From contig NZ_LMGU01000001.1 of assembly GCF_001427525.1 (NCBI RefSeq), positions 1,521,788 to 1,585,787 on the forward strand: DNA of 64,000 nt, in the 5' to 3' direction. A program made the position numbers and the translations under genes. The DNA is from Microbacterium sp. Root61 (GTDB lineage Bacteria; Actinomycetota; Actinomycetes; Actinomycetales; Microbacteriaceae). The notes beneath the pieces are model-generated. The model worked only from the letters and a program-made list of their open reading frames with translations. It was not told the origin of the DNA and ran no database searches. Below, piece by piece: positions 35,878 to 44,303 of the stretch (position 1 is the stretch's first letter; every line of letters starts with the position of its first letter).

Positions 35878-37443
35878 ATGGGCTCTGACACGGAGGCACC
35901 GACGCTGCGTGCGCTCCTGCACCGGCGAGACCTCCTGCTGCGGCTGGAGGGCGACGAGCAGGACCTCGAGCCCGGAGCACTGGATCGGCCGCTGCGCTGG
36001 GTGCACAGCTCGGACCTGGCCGACCCGACGCCGTTCCTGCTGGAGGGGCTGGTGCTCCTCACCACGGGCACGCAGTTCCTCGACCTCCCGGGCTACGTCG
36101 TGTCCGAAGCCGACGGGGACGACGCGTACGTCGAGTACGTCCGCAGGCTCACCGCCCGCGGCGTGGTGGGGCTCGGGTTCGGCACCGAAGTGGTGCGCGC
36201 CGGGATCCCGCCCGAGCTGGCCGCAGCGTGCCGCCAGGAGCGGATGCCGCTGTTCGAGGTGCCCTATCGCACCCCGTTCATCGCCGTGGCCCGGGCGCAC
36301 GCCGAGGCCGTCGCCGCGCAGGCCTACGCACGGCGCAGCTGGGCACTGGCGGCGCAGCGTGCGATCTCGCTCGCCGCGCTGCGGCCCGACGGGCTCGGCG
36401 CTACGCTTGCCGAGCTCGCCCGCCAGCTGGACACCTGGGTCGGGCTGTTCGACTCGGTCGGTGCGCTCTCACGGGAGCATCCGCCGCGCGGGGTCGACGC
36501 CGAGGTGCTGGCCGAGCTGCACGACGAGGTCGGTGCGGTGCTGCGCCGTGGGGCGCGCGCCGGATCGTCGCTGCGGATCGGCGAGACGCCGTTCACGCTG
36601 CAGACGCTCGGCCGCGGCGGACACCTGCGCGGGGTCATCGCGATCGCCTCGGGCGATCTCGACCAGGAGGGCCGCGGCGTCGTGACCGCCGTCATCGCGA
36701 TGGCCGGGCTCGCCCTCGAGCAGCAGCAGGGGCTCTCTCGCGCCCACGGGCATCTGCGCGCGGGGCTCGTGCAATCGCTGCTGACCGGTGATCCGACCCT
36801 GGCCCGGCGCATCGCGCGCGACGTCTGGGGGCCGCTGCCGACCGCGCCCGTGACGATCGCGGTGACGGATGCCGCGGCATCCCGCATCGACGCGATCACC
36901 GAGCTGCTCGAGATGCACGCCGACGACCGGCGCGGTGGGCTGTTCTTCGGCCGCGGCGACGACGGGCTCGTCCTGGTCGTGCCCAGCGGCGAGGAGGGCG
37001 TGCTCGAGGAGGTGGTGGCGCGGTTCGGCGTGCGCCTCGGCATCGCGGAGCCCACCGGCTACGACGGGTTCGCCCCCGCCGTGCGCCAGGCCCGCGTCGC
37101 CCTCGAGGGCAGCACCGAGCCGCTCGCCCGGTACGCCGACCTCGCTCGCGGCGGAGTCATGGCCGCACTGGCGACCGAGGAGGCGCGCACCCTCGCGCTG
37201 AGCACCCTGGAACCCCTGCTGCAGCACGACGACGAGCACGGCACCGCGCTGCGCGAGACGCTGCAGGCGTGGCTGGAGAACGACACCTCGCACGAGGCAT
37301 CCGCTCAGGCACTCGGCGTGCACCGACACACCGTGCGCGCCCGCATCGCGCTGGCCGAACGCGTGCTGGGCCGGCCGCTGGGCACCTTCGCGGCCCGGGC
37401 GGAGATCTGGGCGGCGTTCCAGGCGATCGGAGACGAACGATGA
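35878..37443 (+). CDS. PucR family transcriptional regulator
   Basis: About 521 residues. The N-terminal PucR domain (residues about 10-130) contains the family segments LLEGLVLLTTGTQF and AACRQERMPLFEVP. A central diguanylate-cyclase-like/GGDEF-related region follows, and the C-terminal HTH (about 455-510: HEASAQALGVHRHTVRARIALAERVLG) is of the HTH_30 type. PucR-like proteins regulate purine, polyamine and GABA catabolism. It is divergent from gabT. The ATG at 35878 has GAGGTGG about 5 nt upstream; a GTG nine codons earlier is an alternative. Its stop overlaps the first codon of a remnant gene. Confidence 0.87.
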   Translation: MGSDTEAPTLRALLHRRDLLLRLEGDEQDLEPGALDRPLRWVHSSDLADPTPFLLEGLVLLTTGTQFLDLPGYVVSEADGDDAYVEYVRRLTARGVVGLGFGTEVVRAGIPPELAAACRQERMPLFEVPYRTPFIAVARAHAEAVAAQAYARRSWALAAQRAISLAALRPDGLGATLAELARQLDTWVGLFDSVGALSREHPPRGVDAEVLAELHDEVGAVLRRGARAGSSLRIGETPFTLQTLGRGGHLRGVIAIASGDLDQEGRGVVTAVIAMAGLALEQQQGLSRAHGHLRAGLVQSLLTGDPTLARRIARDVWGPLPTAPVTIAVTDAAASRIDAITELLEMHADDRRGGLFFGRGDDGLVLVVPSGEEGVLEEVVARFGVRLGIAEPTGYDGFAPAVRQARVALEGSTEPLARYADLARGGVMAALATEEARTLALSTLEPLLQHDDEHGTALRETLQAWLENDTSHEASAQALGVHRHTVRARIALAERVLGRPLGTFAARAEIWAAFQAIGDER

Positions 37444-37639
37444 CGGTCAATGGGCACTCGGCGACTTCGCACACGTCTACGTGTACGCGCAGCGCACCGC
37501 CGATGACCGCATCGCCTTCGGCGGGCGCGGGGTGCCGTACCGCTACGGCTCGCGCGTCGACACGGATGGCGCGACCCAGCCCCGCACCATCGACTCGCTC
37601 ACGCGCCTGTTGCGGGAGTACTTCCCCGTGGCCGGTCGC
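37442..37639 (+). pseudogene. Truncated remnant of a FAD-dependent (DAO-type) oxidoreductase
   Basis: In the frame beginning at 37442 the translation reads GQWALGDFAHVYVYAQRT, then TADDRIAFGGRGVPYRYG and a short segment ending LREYFP. This matches the C-terminal substrate-side part of DAO-family amine/glycine oxidoreductases, roughly 65 of an expected 450 or so residues. No N-terminal FAD motif exists upstream: that space is the intact pucR gene. The C-terminal end is also lost before the RamB-type gene. It is therefore a gene fragment, probably left from an oxidoreductase that once followed pucR. Confidence 0.6.
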
Positions 37640-37664
37640 CGGCCGCTGAAACAGCCTCTGGCCC

Positions 37665-39143
37665 TCAGCGCGGTGCGTGCGCCTCGAGGAACTCGTACAC
37701 GTCGGTCGTGTCGACGCCGGGGAAGGCGCCGGTCGGGAGGGTCGCGAGCAGTGTGCGCGGGGTGCGCACGTTCGGCCACGCATTGTCGCGCCACGACGAC
37801 TCCAGATCGGCCGGGGCGCGACGGCAGCACACCTCGACGGAGTGCTTCGACATCCCTCGGTTGGGGGTGTCCCGGCCGAGGAACCACTTCGTGTCGTCGA
37901 AGCGCACGCCGACGCTGACCGAGTGCGCGCCCTCGCTGGAGGCCTCGACCCGCGCGGTGCACCAGTACGTGCCGTTGCCGGTGTCGGTGTACTGGTAGTA
38001 CGGGTTGAACTTGTCGTCGACGTCGAACACGACACGGCTGGTCCACTTGCGGCAGCACATCTGGCCCTCGCTGGAGCCGATCCGGTCGGTCGGGAAGTTG
38101 ACGTCGTCGTTCTCGTACGACTTCGTGATCGTGCCCGACTCATGCACCTTCAGGAAGTGCACCCGGATGTCGAGATGCATCGTCGCGAGATTCGTGAAGC
38201 GGTGCGCGGCCGTCTCGTACGACACCGAGTACGCGTCGCGGAGGTCCTCGATCGAGATCGAGCGGTTCGCCTTGGCGTCCTGCAGGAACGGCACGGCGTG
38301 CGCCTCCGGGATCAGGAGCGCGCCGGTGAGGTAATTGGTCTCGACGCGCTGCCGCAGGAACGCGGCGTAGCTGGTGGGCTCCTCATGACCGAGGATGCGG
38401 CTGGACAGCGCCTGCAGCACGGCCGTGCGGGGGTCGCCCTTCGCTGTCAGCCTGCTGGAGAGGTAGAGCCGCCCGTTCTTCAGGTCGGCGACGCTGCGCG
38501 TGGTCTGCGGCAGGTCGGGCACGTAGTGCAGCGTGAATCCGAGGTGGGCGGCGATGTCGGATGCCGTGCGCTGAGTGAGCGGTCCGCCGGGGTGGCCGAC
38601 GGCGGCGAGCAGATCGCGTGCGCGCTTCTCCAGGTCGGGGAAGTAGTTGTCCTGCGTGCGCATCAGACGGCGCAGCGCCACGTTCGCGCGCCGCGCCTCC
38701 TCCGGCGTGGCCGCGCGCTCGTCGCGGAGCCGGTCGATCTCGCCCTGCAGCGCGAGCATCGCCTTCAGCGCATCCGTCGGCACGGTCTTCGCGATGCGGA
38801 ACGGTGCGATGCCCAGCGCCTGGAACGTCTGCCCGCGCATCGCGCGCTCCAGTCCGATCTCCAGCGTGGAGCGCTCGTCGAGCGGCTGCGACTCGAGGAG
38901 CGCGTCCAGCGTCGTGCCGAGCGCCCGGGCGATCGCCTGCAGCAGGGTCAGCTTCGGCTCCCGCCGACCGTTCTCGATCATCGACAGCTGGCTGGGCGCG
39001 CGATCCACCGCCGTCGCAAGCTCGTCCAGGGTCATGCCGCGGTCGGTGCGCAACTGACGGATGCGGCGGCCGATCGTGAGGGAATCCACCTCTTGATCGT
39101 CGTCGCGATCGAGAGAGTTCTGCGAGGTCGCTGCCGTGGTCAT
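37665..39143 (-). CDS. ramB: RamB-type (ScfR family) transcriptional regulator
   Basis: 492 residues. The N-terminal Cro/C1-type HTH covers about residues 25-80 (GRRIRQLRTDRGMTLDELA, APSQLSMIENGRREP). The central region is of the IrrE/M78 type, and the C-terminal domain is cysteine-rich: MCCRKW, TYWCTARVE and VEVCCRRAP provide five cysteines. RamB of Corynebacterium glutamicum has this architecture and represses or modulates acetate and glyoxylate genes. Here the gene is divergent from aceB-aceA, strongly supporting the same job. It begins with ATG at 39143 after a 206-bp shared control region. Confidence 0.9.
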   Translation of the reverse strand: MTTAATSQNSLDRDDDQEVDSLTIGRRIRQLRTDRGMTLDELATAVDRAPSQLSMIENGRREPKLTLLQAIARALGTTLDALLESQPLDERSTLEIGLERAMRGQTFQALGIAPFRIAKTVPTDALKAMLALQGEIDRLRDERAATPEEARRANVALRRLMRTQDNYFPDLEKRARDLLAAVGHPGGPLTQRTASDIAAHLGFTLHYVPDLPQTTRSVADLKNGRLYLSSRLTAKGDPRTAVLQALSSRILGHEEPTSYAAFLRQRVETNYLTGALLIPEAHAVPFLQDAKANRSISIEDLRDAYSVSYETAAHRFTNLATMHLDIRVHFLKVHESGTITKSYENDDVNFPTDRIGSSEGQMCCRKWTSRVVFDVDDKFNPYYQYTDTGNGTYWCTARVEASSEGAHSVSVGVRFDDTKWFLGRDTPNRGMSKHSVEVCCRRAPADLESSWRDNAWPNVRTPRTLLATLPTGAFPGVDTTDVYEFLEAHAPR

Positions 39144-39157
39144 ACCGCGATTCTGTC

Positions 39158-39220
39158 ACCAAAGCAGAAATACCGGAAAACTTCACACCTGGTTTGGTCT
39201 TATCAACCCCCGAACTTCAC
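39158..39220. promoter_or_regulatory. Repeats in the ramB-aceB control region
   Basis: ACCAAAGCAG (39158-39167) and CTGGTTTGGT (39189-39198) form an inverted repeat with one mismatch. AACTTCAC occurs twice in direct orientation (39179-39186 and 39213-39220). The second pair partly matches the known C. glutamicum RamB target (A/G)AACTTTGCAAA in its first six bases only. These are candidate RamB sites. A further perfect repeat, TGATCC/GGATCA, lies at 39251-39269. Confidence 0.4.
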
Positions 39221-39349
39221 CGCAGAGTGGACTCACGACCTACCGCCGGTTGATCCAGAACACGGATCACGAGATGCCCGGGCCGGCGCACACGCCGGGA
39301 CGGGGTATCCCCCCACAGTCTCAGCACTCGCTCACAGGAAGACAGGACC

Positions 39350-41014
39350 ATGACACCTGCAACCGCCACCCCGATGCGTACCCGCACGGGGTCGATCCCC
39401 ACCCAGACCCACGAGCCGTCCATCGAGATCTCGGGCCGCATCGGCCCTCGCTACGACGAGATCCTCACGCCGGAGGCCGTCGCCTTCCTCACCGAGCTGC
39501 ACCAGCGCTTCGCCGGCCGCCGTCACGACCGGCTCGCCGACCGCATGCGCCGCCGCTTCGAGATCGGCAACGGTCAGGACCCGCAGTTCCGCGACGACAC
39601 CGCACACGTCCGCGAGGACAGCGAGTGGCGCGTCGCGGGCGCCGGTCCCGGGCTCGAGGACCGCCGCGTCGAGATCACCGGTCCGACCGACCCGAAGATG
39701 ACGATCAACGCCCTCAACTCGGGCGCCCGGGTCTGGCTCGCCGACCAGGAGGACGCGACCAGCCCGACCTGGAAGAACGTCATCGAGGGGCAGCTGTCCC
39801 TGCGCGATGCGATCCGCGGCGAGCTGTCGTTCACGAGCCCCGAGGGCAAGACGTACGAGGTCACGGCCGAGCGCACCCCCACGATCGTGATGCGTCCGCG
39901 CGGCTGGCACCTGGTCGAGGGGCACATGTGCTTCACCGACCGCGCCGGGCGCAGCATGGCCGCGTCGGGCTCGCTGGTGGACTTCGGTCTGTACTTCTTC
40001 CACAACGCGCAGCAGCTGATCGCCAACGGCCGCGGGCCGTACTTCTACATCGCGAAGCTGGAATCCAGCGAAGAGGCGAAGCTGTGGGACGACGTGTTCA
40101 GCTTCAGCGAGCAGTACATCGGCATCCCGCACGGCACCATCCGCGCGACGGTGCTCATCGAGACGCTGCCGGCCGCATTCGAAATGGAGGAGATCCTCTT
40201 CGAGCTGCGCGATCACTGCGCGGGCCTGAATGCCGGACGCTGGGACTACATCTTCTCGATCATCAAGAACTACCGCGGGCGCGGCGCACGGTTCGTGCTG
40301 CCCGACCGCAGCGAGGTCACGATGACAGTGCCGTTCATGCGGTCTTACACCGAACTGCTCGTGAAGACCTGCCACAAGCGCGGCGCCTTCGCGATCGGCG
40401 GCATGAGCGCGTTCATCCCGAACCGTCGTGACCCCGAGGTCACCGCCCTGGCGTTCGAGAAGGTCGCCGCCGACAAGAAGCGCGAGGCCGGCGACGGCTT
40501 CGACGGCACGTGGGTGGCTCACCCCGACCTGATCCCGACGGCGATGGCCGAGTTCGACGCCATCCTCGGCGACCGGCCCAACCAGGTCGACCGTCAGCGC
40601 GACGACGTCGAGGTGAAGGCCGCCGACCTGATCGACGTGCACATCGGTCGTCCGGTGACCGCCGCCGGCGTGCACGGCAACGTGTCCGTCGCGATCCGCT
40701 ACATCGAGGCGTGGCTGCGGGGCCTGGGCGCCGTGGCGCTGGACAACCTCATGGAGGATGCCGCGACCGCCGAGATCAGCCGCTCGCAGGTGTGGCAGTG
40801 GATCCACCAGGATCACGTCACCGAAGAGGGCACCCCGATCACGCGCGAGTACGTCGAGGGGCTCATCGGCGAGGTGCTGGGCGAGGTCGAGCGCCGCGAC
40901 GGCGACCGCTTCGACGACGCGGCCGAGGTCTTCCGCGACGTGGCGCTCGGGCAGGAGTTCCCGGCGTTCCTGACGCTGCCGGCCTACTCCCGCTTCCTGA
41001 TCGAGACCGCCTGA
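39350..41014 (+). CDS. aceB: Malate synthase (form A)
   Basis: 554 residues, the length and pattern of malate synthase A. Conserved blocks are VWLADQEDATSPTWKNVIEGQ, the acidic RATVLIETLPAAFEMEEILFELRDHCAGLNAGRWDYIFS with magnesium and acetyl-CoA ligands, and KRGAFAIGGMSAFIPNR. It condenses glyoxylate with acetyl-CoA to malate in the glyoxylate shunt. A ribosome site (AGGAAGACAGGA) precedes the ATG at 39350. It is the first gene of a two-gene unit with aceA, under the divergent RamB-type regulator. The N-terminal 25 residues are extended and Thr/Pro-rich. Confidence 0.94.
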   Translation: MTPATATPMRTRTGSIPTQTHEPSIEISGRIGPRYDEILTPEAVAFLTELHQRFAGRRHDRLADRMRRRFEIGNGQDPQFRDDTAHVREDSEWRVAGAGPGLEDRRVEITGPTDPKMTINALNSGARVWLADQEDATSPTWKNVIEGQLSLRDAIRGELSFTSPEGKTYEVTAERTPTIVMRPRGWHLVEGHMCFTDRAGRSMAASGSLVDFGLYFFHNAQQLIANGRGPYFYIAKLESSEEAKLWDDVFSFSEQYIGIPHGTIRATVLIETLPAAFEMEEILFELRDHCAGLNAGRWDYIFSIIKNYRGRGARFVLPDRSEVTMTVPFMRSYTELLVKTCHKRGAFAIGGMSAFIPNRRDPEVTALAFEKVAADKKREAGDGFDGTWVAHPDLIPTAMAEFDAILGDRPNQVDRQRDDVEVKAADLIDVHIGRPVTAAGVHGNVSVAIRYIEAWLRGLGAVALDNLMEDAATAEISRSQVWQWIHQDHVTEEGTPITREYVEGLIGEVLGEVERRDGDRFDDAAEVFRDVALGQEFPAFLTLPAYSRFLIETA

Positions 41015-41069
41015 TCCGCTTCGGCCCCGGCTCGTGCGAGCCGATCCCCACTACTGCAAAGGAAAGATC

Positions 41070-42665
41070 ATGACCGCGTACCAAGACGACATCGAAGCCA
41101 TCTCGGCGCTCAAAGAGCAGAACGGCTCCAGCTGGGATGCCATCAACCCCGAGTCGGTGGCCCGCATGCGGGCGCAGAACCGCTTCAAGACCGGGCTGGA
41201 GATCGCCCAGTACACGGCCGACATCATGCGCCGTGACATGGTCGAATACGACGCCGACTCGTCGGTCTACACCCAGTCGCTCGGCGTGTGGCATGGCTTC
41301 ATCGGGCAGCAGAAGCTGATCTCGATCAAGAAGCACCTCAAGACGACCAACAAGCGCTACCTCTACCTGTCGGGCTGGATGGTCGCCGCGCTGCGCTCCG
41401 AGTTCGGTCCCCTTCCCGACCAGTCGATGCACGAGAAGACCTCGGTGCCGGCCCTGATCGAGGAGCTCTACACGTTCCTCCGTCAGGCGGATGCGCGGGA
41501 GCTGGATCTCCTCTTCACGCAGCTCGACGGCGCTCGCGCTGCGGGCGACGAGACGGCGACCGAGTTCCTCCAGTCGCAGATCGACAACTTCGAGACCCAT
41601 GTGGTGCCGATCATCGCCGACATCGACGCCGGCTTCGGCAACCCCGAGGCCACCTATCTTCTGGCCAAGAAGATGATCGAGGCGGGCGCCTGCGCCATCC
41701 AGATCGAGAACCAGGTCTCCGATGAGAAGCAGTGCGGTCACCAGGACGGCAAGGTCACCGTTCCCCACGAGGACTTCATCGCGAAGATCAACGCGGTCCG
41801 CTACGCGTTCCTCGAGCTCGGCATCGACAACGGCGTGATCGTGGCGCGCACCGACTCGCTCGGTGCCGGTCTCACGCAGAAGCTCGCCGTCACGAGCACG
41901 CCCGGCGACCTCGGTGACCAGTACAACTCGTTCCTCGATGTCGAAGAGATCTCGGAGAGCGACCTGGGCAACGGCGACGTCGTCATCAAGCGCGACGGCA
42001 AGCTGCTCCGCCCGCGGCGTCTGGCCAGCAACCTGTTCCAGTTCCGTTCCGGAACCGGTGAGGCGCGCTGCGTGCTCGACAGCATCACCTCGCTGCAGAA
42101 CGGTGCCGACCTGCTGTGGATCGAGACCGAGAAGCCGCACATCGGCCAGATCGCCGGAATGATCAACGAGGTGCGCAAGGTGATCCCGAACGCGAAGCTC
42201 GTCTACAACAACAGCCCGTCGTTCAACTGGACGCTCAACTTCCGCCAGCAGGCCTACGACCGTCTCGTGGAGCAGGGCCAGGATGTCTCGGCCTACGATC
42301 GCAGCGGCCTCATGTCGGTCGATTACGACGAGACCGAGCTCGCTCAGCTCGCCGACGAGATGATCCGCACGTTCCAGCGGGACAGCTCCGCGCAGGCCGG
42401 CATCTTCCACCACCTCATCACGCTGCCGACCTACCACACGGCCGCCCTCTCCACCGATGATCTGGCCAAGGGCTACTTCGCCGAGGAGGGCATGCTCGCC
42501 TACGTGAAGGGCGTCCAGCGTCGCGAGATCCGCGAGGGCATCGCCACCGTCAAGCACCAGAACATGGCCGGCAGCGACATCGGCGACAACCACAAGGAGT
42601 ACTTCGCCGGAGACGCGGCCCTCAAGGCCGGTGGCCAGCACAACACGATGAGCCAGTTCAACTGA
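41070..42665 (+). CDS. aceA: Isocitrate lyase, long form
   Basis: About 531 residues, longer than the 430-residue form of E. coli and C. glutamicum, and of the size I recall for the Pseudomonas aeruginosa-type enzyme. The catalytic cysteine motif reads SDEKQCGHQDGKV, and DIDAGFGNPEATY supplies the metal site. It splits isocitrate into glyoxylate and succinate. The ATG at 41070 has AAAGGAAAG just upstream. It lies 55 bp after aceB, with a small hairpin between (41028-41043), and is followed by an exceptionally strong terminator. Confidence 0.94.
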   Translation: MTAYQDDIEAISALKEQNGSSWDAINPESVARMRAQNRFKTGLEIAQYTADIMRRDMVEYDADSSVYTQSLGVWHGFIGQQKLISIKKHLKTTNKRYLYLSGWMVAALRSEFGPLPDQSMHEKTSVPALIEELYTFLRQADARELDLLFTQLDGARAAGDETATEFLQSQIDNFETHVVPIIADIDAGFGNPEATYLLAKKMIEAGACAIQIENQVSDEKQCGHQDGKVTVPHEDFIAKINAVRYAFLELGIDNGVIVARTDSLGAGLTQKLAVTSTPGDLGDQYNSFLDVEEISESDLGNGDVVIKRDGKLLRPRRLASNLFQFRSGTGEARCVLDSITSLQNGADLLWIETEKPHIGQIAGMINEVRKVIPNAKLVYNNSPSFNWTLNFRQQAYDRLVEQGQDVSAYDRSGLMSVDYDETELAQLADEMIRTFQRDSSAQAGIFHHLITLPTYHTAALSTDDLAKGYFAEEGMLAYVKGVQRREIREGIATVKHQNMAGSDIGDNHKEYFAGDAALKAGGQHNTMSQFN

Positions 42666-42697
42666 GTTCTGCCCGCGGGACCGCCTAGGTCTTCACG

Positions 42698-42739
42698 AAC
42701 AGCGGATGCCGCGACCTCCGGGTCGCGGCATCCGCTGTT
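42698..42739 (+). terminator. Terminator of aceBA
   Basis: A perfect 19-bp stem (42698-42716 with 42721-42739) with a TCCG tetraloop lies 33 bp after the aceA stop. It is the strongest hairpin in the window. Confidence 0.88.
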
Positions 42740-42799
42740 CTGTCGTTTCATGACGTGGATCCCCAGCGAAGGACACGGTGCTCCCTCTACGCTGGAGGA

Positions 42800-44005
42800 G
42801 TGACCGAACGCGCTCCGCTCTCCCGCAAACTCTCCGCCATCGCCGAGTCGGCGACCCTCAAGGTCGACGCCAAGGCCAAGGCTCTGCAGGCCGCCGGCCG
42901 CCCGGTGATCAGCTTCGCCGCGGGCGAGCCCGATTTCGCCACACCGCAGTTCATCGTGGATGCCGCAGCCCGGGCGCTGCACGACCCGGCGAACTTCCGC
43001 TACACGCCCGCGGTCGGCCTTCCCGTGCTGCGCGAGGCGATCGCGGCCAAGACGCTCCGCGACTCGGGGCTGGAGGTCTCCCCCTCGCAGGTCGTGGTCA
43101 CCAACGGCGGCAAGCAGGCCGTCTACCAGGCGTTCCAGGCCGTGGTGAACCCCGGTGACGAGGTCCTGCTGCCCGCGCCGTACTGGACGACCTATCCCGA
43201 AGCGATCGCGCTGGCCGACGGCGTGCCCGTCGAGGTGTTCGCCGGTGCTGAGCAGGACTACCTGGTCACCGTCGAGCAGCTCGAGGCCGCGCGCACCGAG
43301 CGCACCCGGGTGCTGGTGTTCGTATCCCCGTCGAACCCGACCGGGTCGGTGTACTCCCCCACTCAGACGCAGGCCATCGGCGAGTGGGCGCTGGAGCACG
43401 GCCTCTGGGTCATCACCGACGAGATCTACCAGAACCTCGTCTACGAGGGTGTGCGCGCCATGTCCATCGTCGAGGCCGTGCCGGAGCTGGCGGGGCAGAC
43501 GATCCTGGTCAACGGCGTCGCCAAGACGTACGCGATGACCGGGTGGCGACTGGGCTGGATGGTCGGTCCGGCCGACGCGATCAAGGTCGCCGCGAACCTG
43601 CAGTCCCACCTCTCCAGCAACGTGAACAACATCGCCCAGCGTGCCGCGCTGGCCGCGCTTACGGGTCCGCAGACCGAGGCGGAGCAGTTCCGGCAGGCAT
43701 TCGACCGCCGCCGCAAGCTGATCGTCTCGGAGCTGTCGAAGATCCCCGGCGTGACGGTGCCGATCCCGCTCGGCGCGTTCTACGTGTACCCCGACGTGCG
43801 CGGACTGCTCGGCCGCGAGTGGGAGGGCGTCACACCCACCACCTCGCTCGAGCTCGCCGACCTCATCCTCGACAAGGCCGAGGTCGCAGCGGTGCCCGGT
43901 GAGGCCTTCGGCCCCAGCGGCTACCTGCGCTTCTCGTACGCCCTGGGCGACGACCAGCTCCTCGAGGGCATCCAGCGGATGCAGCGCCTCTTCGGCGTCG
44001 CGTAG
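42800..44005 (+). CDS. aspC: Pyridoxal-phosphate aminotransferase, aspartate aminotransferase type
   Basis: About 401 residues, class I/II fold subgroup Igamma (AspB/AspAT). Landmarks are [31 protein letters not shown], the substrate/cofactor motif [21 protein letters not shown], the PLP lysine in [16 protein letters not shown] and the carboxylate-binding arginine in YLRFSYAL. It transfers amino groups between aspartate (or a related amino acid) and 2-oxoglutarate. The GTG at 42800 is chosen: TACGCT, a -10-like box, sits at 42788-42793, suggesting a leaderless transcript. It stands alone between two terminators. Confidence 0.87.
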   Translation: MTERAPLSRKLSAIAESATLKVDAKAKALQAAGRPVISFAAGEPDFATPQFIVDAAARALHDPANFRYTPAVGLPVLREAIAAKTLRDSGLEVSPSQVVVTNGGKQAVYQAFQAVVNPGDEVLLPAPYWTTYPEAIALADGVPVEVFAGAEQDYLVTVEQLEAARTERTRVLVFVSPSNPTGSVYSPTQTQAIGEWALEHGLWVITDEIYQNLVYEGVRAMSIVEAVPELAGQTILVNGVAKTYAMTGWRLGWMVGPADAIKVAANLQSHLSSNVNNIAQRAALAALTGPQTEAEQFRQAFDRRRKLIVSELSKIPGVTVPIPLGAFYVYPDVRGLLGREWEGVTPTTSLELADLILDKAEVAAVPGEAFGPSGYLRFSYALGDDQLLEGIQRMQRLFGVA

Positions 44006-44106
44006 CCCGCGCGGCCCCGAGTAGGGGCGGAGTATCGATCGATCGCACGCGCCACGCGCGCGGGTGACCCGCCGTACGGTCTCATCGGCGACCCTGTCGC
44101 GACCGC

Positions 44107-44138
44107 GTCGGGGCGAACCCGAATCGGTGCGCCCCGAC
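44107..44138 (+). terminator. Probable terminator after the aminotransferase
   Basis: A 9-bp perfect stem (44107-44115 with 44130-44138) and a 14-nt loop. It lies about 100 bp after the aminotransferase stop and just before the regulatory palindrome of the next operon, marking the border between two transcription units. Confidence 0.5.
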
Positions 44139-44142
44139 AAAC

Positions 44143-44161
44143 GCTTCCGCGCTGTGGAAGC
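44143..44161. promoter_or_regulatory. IclR-type site 1 (transporter operon)
   Basis: GCTTCCGCGCTGTGGAAGC has perfect 6-bp arms around 7 bp. It is one of five TT(C/T)C-N7-GGAA elements found only in gaps of the 44-58 kb island. A weak -35-like TTGAGC lies just downstream at 44167-44172. Confidence 0.65.
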
Positions 44162-44252
44162 AGTCGTTGAGCAGTCTCCTTGGAGTGCAACCATTCACAG
44201 GTCTGCGGTGCAGTGCCGGACCGCAGGGGCATTTCAAAGGAGAGATCAGCCG

Positions 44253-44303
44253 ATGCTGCGTTTGCACTCACGACAGCCGACGATGACGGGGGCGGCCCTC
44301 TGA
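44253..44303 (+). CDS. Short leader ORF (16 codons) coupled to the permease
   Basis: ATG at 44253 opens a 16-residue frame (MLRLHSRQPTMTGAAL) with AAAGGAG about 10 nt upstream. Its TGA stop overlaps the permease ATG as TGATG. The permease itself has no good ribosome site, so translation of this leader probably delivers ribosomes to it. It resembles no known attenuator peptide; whether the peptide matters or only its translation is unknown. Confidence 0.45.
   Translation: MLRLHSRQPTMTGAAL

Noticed and set aside
37481..37918. An intact 145-codon gene after pucR
   Set aside because: Only its first part resembles an oxidoreductase; beyond about 37640 it reads antisense into the RamB-type gene.
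44180..44303. Upstream in-frame extension of the permease
   Set aside because: It would cross the probable promoter region and lacks a ribosome site; the TGATG coupling to the 16-codon leader explains the start better.
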